A stretch of DNA of 64,000 bases from Amblyomma americanum (Eukaryota > Arthropoda > Arachnida > Ixodida > Ixodidae): NCBI RefSeq assembly GCF_052857255.1, contig NC_135505.1, forward strand, positions 137,324,356-137,388,355. Direction: 5' to 3'. Below are positions 58,546 through 64,000 of the stretch, piece after piece (position 1 is the first letter of the stretch; each line of letters starts with the position of its first letter). The notes below the pieces were generated by a model. The model saw only the letters and a list, made by a program, of their open reading frames with translations. It made no database searches and was not told where the DNA came from. The translations under genes were made by a program, and so were the position numbers.

Positions 58546-59424
58546 AGAACCTTGTTATAACGAAACGGTTTGTAACGAAATAATGGATATAACGAAGGAA
58601 TGACGATTTCGCTAGGAAGCTCGATCAACACGGGCTACGACGGAGCTACGGACATAAAGAAGTAAGTGCGCGGCCTTTCAACTTCGTTATAACAAGGTTC
58701 AACTGCATTTCCTTATTGACATAAAGTTAAGCAGCAACAAATATCCATTCAAACAGATTCCCGGATGCTCCACATGGTCGTTCATGTCAGTAATTAAAAA
58801 ATCAAGCGTTTTCCTTTTGCACAGGAAGATACGAAACAACTTTTTTTTCGCGAAACGCATGCGAATGAGATTAATTCAAGGTGAGATCGTTAGAGGCGCT
58901 GCTTGTTTAACCATTGCAAAGACTAGTGTGCGAAAACCCTCCAAAGTATTACGAACATCGTCACTTATATGTCTCTCTTATTAACTTTACTACACGAAGT
59001 TTCGGTACGAAATGTTGCTCTGTATAATGCGTAAAGTGCAGTAACATTTATCTTTCCTCTCCTTTCAACAAAATTGCTAACGCTTATTCCAATCCCGATT
59101 AAAGCTTTGCCACAAAATCACCATACTCAATGTCCGGGGGAATCCCTCAAAGTGATGTATACTTGTAATGAGGATGTAATTACTCATCAGCATATCATCC
59201 AAGCGCAGTCATATGGCTACAAAAGAAAGCTATACAGGTTTCATCCTGGTCCAGGGCAAATTTTTCCTCAATTACGAAGTTTCTGTGGAAGGTGTATACC
59301 TTTTCTCTGGAGCCGTATGGCTGGGCTTGGGTATATGTAATGAGTAATTACTCTACATAACCAGGATACTTCCATGTAAGCAAAAAATATGTGAAATCCT
59401 GTCCAGGTACAATAGTGTGCGTAC

Positions 59425-59711
59425 CTCGAGGTCGTCGCAGTCAAAGTGGCCGACGTCCAGGCGGAGGCAGAAGCGCTCCGAGTCGTTGGTGAGCGAGGTC
59501 CACACGGACGGCTTGAGGGGACTGCCGTCGAACAGCCTGCGCCGGATGTCGTGGTAGCGGTTCTCGTAGCACCGGTACTCGCGGTCCAGCCGTGAGTACT
59601 GGTCATTCAGTCGACTACGAAGGTCGTCCAGATCGTCCGACAGGCGGCTGCTGGTGAACAGCGACGACATGGCGTCCCTTATGGTCTTCTCAGCGCGCTC
59701 TATTCCACAGT
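59425..59711 (-). CDS. Small heat-shock protein gene, upstream internal exon
   Basis: A very strong pyrimidine tract (cctcctctctctctctctct then acccag) precedes the exon. The exon reads CGIERAEKTIRDAMSSLF, SSRLSDDLDDLRSRL, YHDIRRRLFDGSPLKPSVW and TNDSERFCLRLDVGHFDCDD, the first strands of the alpha-crystallin domain. CDDLE|VKTVDNQV across the splice is a canonical domain continuation. The ATG at 59670 could start translation, but the frame is open for 41 bases more to the acceptor, so the exon is probably internal and the true start lies upstream, outside what I could find. Confidence 0.8.
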
Positions 59712-62590
59712 CTGGGTAGAGAGAGAGAGAGGAGGAAAACCCTAAACAACAAGCCTATCTGGGCATATCCTCCTGAAGTACTGCAGGAGTAAAACTGTAC
59801 CACAGAAACCCCAAAGAGCAAGTCTATATGAGCATGTCCTCCTGAAGTACTCCAGGAGTTAACCTCCACGACTCCTGATGACTTCTCAAGAGTCTCCTCC
59901 CGCGGTTTCATTCCTGACGTACACGCTTTAAATCCCTGGATCCCAGTCCGAGCGGTGACAGAATTCGAGATGCCACAAGAACCATTACGGGTCGACGGTT
60001 TTTGATGTGGTAGAAACGGTATGCTGGACTCATCGTGGCCATGCTAGGATTACCAGATCATGGGCCACTAGTTAACCCTGCATATTCGAATAGAACATGA
60101 TATAAATGACCTGCGATAAATAGTCACGTAAAGGCAGCTTGAAGCATAGGTCGATGCTCCGAGTCAATACTGGCCAGAGGTAGAGAGAGAAACATCTTAT
60201 TAGGCGACAAAAAGGCGCCATTTATGTCTTCCTCGGCCACCAGTTGAAAGAAAGAAAATTGACGAATAAAAACAAACATTATTTGTTTTTCTTCACCTAA
60301 AACAGTAAAGGCACATTGGCGACGTACTTCCATAAACAACTTTCCTGCGGTTATCGTAATATTTTTTTCCGTTGAATTGAAAAATATCGCGAATAACAAT
60401 CGACTCTTCGGTCTGCAATCGAAGCGCTTTGGTGTAGTGCCAAACTCAACATGCACTCACTGCGGCTTCTCTTCCGTGCTTAGTTACCTGCCTAGTCTCT
60501 AGCACTTGGTGCGCCGGATGAACAAAAGGGGCATTGTAGTTGGGTAATTAGAGGAAGATGAGTAATGAGCTAGCTAAGGAATTGCCAGCCCCGCGCCACA
60601 TACTGAACAGCGTACCTCCGATCACGCTGATGAGCCTCCTGAGTTATAGTGCCTCCTCGGAAGTAGCATATGTAAAACATTCACTCACAGCCGATAGTGA
60701 AGGTAACAGATTCCGATCCCTCGATTTACACACCATGAACTTCTAGCCGCTGACTTACGAGAAATGGTCAGCAACCAAGTAGGGTACACAACCATGAACA
60801 TCAATTGAGAGACACTGTACACATGGAAAAGAAACAGATGTACTACTGGTAGGGAAATGCAAGTGCCTCGGTGCCGGCCGTCTTTTTTAGGGCCAGGGCG
60901 CCGTGTGCTTTATTTATCAGAATTATAAAGACAAAGCACACGGATTTAAACAGGTGGGGACTTTGACCCCAGCTTGAGTATACGAAAAGTACCTAGTGCC
61001 GTGGCGCTGCTTGGCCACAGATGCCCTTGCACCATAAAAGCCCATAATCATAGTCATACGGACAAAGGAAACGTGCAAATTAATACGAACTCCGCATGAC
61101 GTCATTAACACAATAGGAAACCATGCGGAAACCATGCGGAAAACGTATGCAAATCATACAGATCTCTATATATTTTTCTCCGGCTTATCAGCTGCATATT
61201 CGCACAATTAAATTTGCATCTTTCACTTGGAACATTTCAGTAGGCATTAGTATTGCTACCGCTGGGACACAGCTACCTCCTTCATACAATTCGACTCACC
61301 AGCCTGCAAGGCATATGCACTCGTAGCGTGAATATAAGAAGGCACAGTTTAGTTCTGCCCTTCAAGAAAAGCAATTCTTTCCGGGCATGGTACGCTCAAT
61401 GCGCCTGAAACGGATACTAAAGAATGCCTTTGTTCCGCGGCGCATGCGAGTCGAAAGACCTCTCTTTCGTTCAGGCCTATAGCCTTGAACGAATGAATGA
61501 CACGTGCGCCCTGCCTCCCGCATCCAGCACTTCAGCGAACTTCCCGAAATTCTCTAGAAAACAACGACGCGATCTTGTTTTTCCAACGGTAGACACGAAA
61601 ACACAGACCCGGACAAGGGTGTGCAGGCACGCATTGTTGGCGATGCGAACGAACCAACGAAGGAAGGAAGGAAGGAAAGAAAGGTAGGATGCCATAAGAA
61701 CAAGAGCTGAGCGTTGTACTTACACGGCTGAGTGACTGGCGAAGCGAATAAAGCACCCCACCGGGCTTCAGCGTAAACAGACAAGCCGAGCCGTACTACG
61801 CGCCAACGGAAGCTGAGATTTCGAAGCACCCACGCTTTTTTAGCCTCCGAACGAGAAGCGATGGAGGCAAGAAAGAAAAAAAGAAGAAAGTAAAAGGAAC
61901 GACAGACAACGCGGCGAAGCGGGTTCGCCTCTAAAGAAAGAGGTATGAGGAAACGACGGTGGCAGACGTCTTGGAAAAACGAGGAAGACAGGCTGCAGCG
62001 GCAGAAGCAGCAGCGCTCGCAAACACGGAACAGAACCGAGACGGTAGACGACGCCCAGGGGGGGAAGGGGGGGGGGGGGGTGGAGGGGAGGGGGAGGGGG
62101 AAGCGGCACGTGCACCAATAGGAAAAAGAAGAAGACAAAAAGGAATAACGCATGCTGCCCGGCAGTGTCGTGTCGTGCTCGATCGCACCTGGCGGTGGAG
62201 GCGCCGGTTGTAAGTGGGTTTGGTGCATAGGACGTCAGGGGATGCAGCGATTCTCGTTCCAGAAACGAATGAGAGGGACGTTCAAATAAAGATGGCGTAG
62301 GAGCGACGTACACGGAGGCAGAGTTTCGGTGTACTCCGATGTTGTGGGAGACATACAATCTGAAGTAGGTTACTGATTACGGGATAGTTAGTTAGTTATT
62401 CTTTCTAGGCCCAGATGGCTCGACTGCGCCGTGGAGACTGTTCGCTATAATTATGGATCGCTGGAAGTAGGCTGCAAACTTCTGTTTTTGGCCGTCTGTG
62501 AGGGGTGGCGTACGGTACACCCTTTACCACCACTGGCGCAAGACGTGGGTTGTGTGCGTCCGTCGTAACAATTATTAGCTAATTTTGAAT
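59712..62590. other. Region upstream of the small heat-shock gene
   Basis: No first exon for the chaperone gene was identified. A direct duplication with 'catatcctcctgaagtactgcaggagt' split as catatcctcctgaagtactg lies at 59765-59850. The stretch 61430-62300 is GC-rich, with a G-rich tract (listed) and a TTCCAGAA (62257-62264) resembling one half of a heat-shock element. It is a reasonable promoter candidate, unproven. Confidence 0.35.
62058..62101. repeat. G-rich tract
   Basis: Runs of 7, 14 and several of 4-5 G separated by one or two bases (gggggggaaggggggg). It could form a four-stranded structure on the plus strand. On the minus strand it is a long C tract. Confidence 0.85.
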
Positions 62591-62594
62591 TAAC

Positions 62595-63310
62595 CAAGGT
62601 GGAGGTGCGGGCTAGTTGGTTGTTAGTGCTTCTCAAAAGAGCGCAAAAGACGCAGACGAAGACAGATGTGGACACATGTGGGGCTGATCTTTAACTACGT
62701 TTATTGCAGAAACTTACGTGTATGTATACAGGGCTTAATATTCGACAAATAAAAACAGGTACAATCCGCAAGCAAGAAAACTGATGCTAATCGTCTTTTG
62801 CACGCCTTGCCAAGCACGCAGTTTCCTTCCCTGATAATGCAAGGGAAGGTTGTGCTGCGGTACAGGTCCCCCAGAGAGCTACGGTACTTTGCGCTTCAGT
62901 GATTGACATATGAAAAGAACACGAAAATAATGTGACTAAATCTAAGGACCGTAGCCTGCCGCTTCACTGGTCACAATGCACAAAAAGACGCAAAAAATAG
63001 TACGACCCTAAGTTCAATACGTACCGAAACTACAAAAGAAGCAAGGACCTAACTACTAGGGAAATCACTGAAGCACAAAAGGTCATACCTCTGGGTGACC
63101 TCTGCGTCAGCATTCCTTCCCGTAAGTTACCAGGCAAGGAACTTGCATACTTGGTAAGGCGTGCAAAAGGAATTCAGCAAAGTGAGTTTTCTTGTTTGCG
63201 CATTGTTCCTCTTTTCCACTCGTCTGGGGTAAACCTAGTTAAAAGTCAACGCCACGTGTGTCCTCATCTGTCTTCGTATGCGTCTTTTTCGCTGTTCTAA
63301 GGAGAATTTT
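62595..63310. repeat. Large fold-back element with GGGCTAGTTGGTT
   Basis: GGGCTAGTTGGTT at 62609-62621. Arms pair in reverse: left 'aaaagacgcagacgaagaca' and 'caagcaagaaaactgatgct', 'cttttgcacgccttgccaag'; right 'cttggtaaggcgtgcaaaag', 'agtgagttttcttgtttgcg' and 'tgtcttcgtatgcgtctttt'. The centre carries no ORF. Total span about 700 bases. Confidence 0.7.
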
Positions 63311-63353
63311 AAACTGCCTCATGTCCCTGTTCCACCATTCGAAGCAATGCCTG

Positions 63354-63669
63354 AACCCGCCGCGGTGGCTCAGTGGTTAGGGCGCTCGACTACTGATCCG
63401 GAGTTCCCGGGTTCGAACCCGACCGCGGCGGCTGCGTTTTTATGGAGGAAAAACGCTAAGGCGCCCGTGTGCTGTGAGATGTCAGTGCACGTTAAAGATC
63501 CCCAGGTGGTCGAAATTATTCCGGAGCCCTCCACTACGGCACCTAATTCTTCCTTTCTTCTTTCACTCCCTCTCTTATCCCTTCCCTTACGGCGCGGTTC
63601 AGGTGTCCAACGATATATGAGACAGATACTGCGCCATTTCCTTTCCCCAAAAAACCAATTATTATTATT
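63354..63669 (+). mobile_element. Intact tRNA-derived SINE with target-site duplication
   Basis: Head with TGGCTCAGTGGTTAGGGCGC and B-box GGTTCGAACCC, body with tttttatggaggaaaaacgc and 'gatatatgagacagatactg', then (ATT)n tail. AAGCAATGCCTG occurs at 63342-63353 and 63670-63681, directly flanking the element: a 12-bp target-site duplication. Nothing is truncated, so the insertion is probably young. Confidence 0.92.
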
Positions 63670-64000
63670 AAGCAATGCCTGCGAAAAATTGGACATTTGC
63701 GGATTGTTTCGTTGCCTATTGCCGCAATTTAAAGATATTCAGCGCCAGTCAAGTGTTGCGCCTAACAGGTAAAAGTAACCGGTGGGTAAGTGAAACAAGC
63801 AATAATAATTAAACAGTAACTGCAGACGGACAACAATATGAGTAACGTATAACGCAAGGAGTAACGAGTAATGGCGGAGGGCGGGTTGGCATGAGAAACG
63901 GGCAATAGTGACGTGCAAGTGACGAGTGAAACATTCAAGAGTTATGGTGCAGAACGGATAACGTAATACATAGTCAACGTGAATTTTTTTTCTTTAAAGA

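Overview
The window looks like nuclear DNA of an arthropod, most likely a hard tick (Ixodidae). The main evidence is several tRNA-derived SINEs of the tick Ruka type (A-box, B-box, body with a 'ccggagccctccactacggc'-like core, ATT-rich tail), together with arthropod LINE fragments, long CA/GT/TA microsatellites, and genes split into short exons with canonical splice sites. No bacterial or viral gene organisation is seen. The species assignment is inference.

The main content of the first 40 kb is a cluster of four related, apparently undescribed coiled-coil protein genes, recognised by aligning separate exons to each other. Gene D (minus, 2062-15177, about 802 aa) is the long, divergent member. 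Gene A (minus, 18422-25994, about 353 aa), gene B (minus, 28172-33621, about 348 aa) and gene C (plus, 34578-40268, about 368 aa) are close paralogues. Each of A, B and C has four coding exons with intron phases 0, 2 and 1: (1) a low-complexity N-terminus ending in a conserved helix (FQEHxSxLR...LDTV.PE...LKxALLQ); (2) a coiled coil (MISQMESVxDAL...LRTL..EN) followed by a Pro-rich tail ending RDS...; (3) a short RYxPxxDxD.. acidic segment; (4) a basic RGRG/RPRP segment and a C-terminal NRNNxLAG box. D keeps the first and last intron phases but its middle intron is elsewhere. B and C are head to head across a gap of about 950 bp. The function is unknown. In B the last exon carries its conserved box only in another frame, and two introns appear to use GC-AG splice sites.

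The introns of this cluster are filled with repeats: a four-copy 168-bp satellite, minisatellites, LINE fragments, SINEs, two members of a MITE family flanked by TA, a 200-bp tandem duplication that copied a splice donor, and fold-back elements that share the word GGGCTAGTTGGTT.

From 40.3 to 64 kb there are two further convincing genes. One is a single-exon gene at 44227-44751 (plus) for a 174-aa secreted protein, with a TATA box about 110 bp upstream of the ATG and a GRR processing-type site. The other is the 3' part of a small heat-shock protein gene (minus, 57605-59711; two exons joined across an intron that holds two TA arrays); its 5' exon(s) were not found. The stretch 46.2-56.4 kb is AT-rich and largely empty apart from microsatellites, a MITE and repeat copies; a LINE 3' end lies at 56.4-56.8 kb. 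The last 4 kb contains a G-rich tract, a long fold-back element and an intact SINE with a 12-bp target-site duplication.
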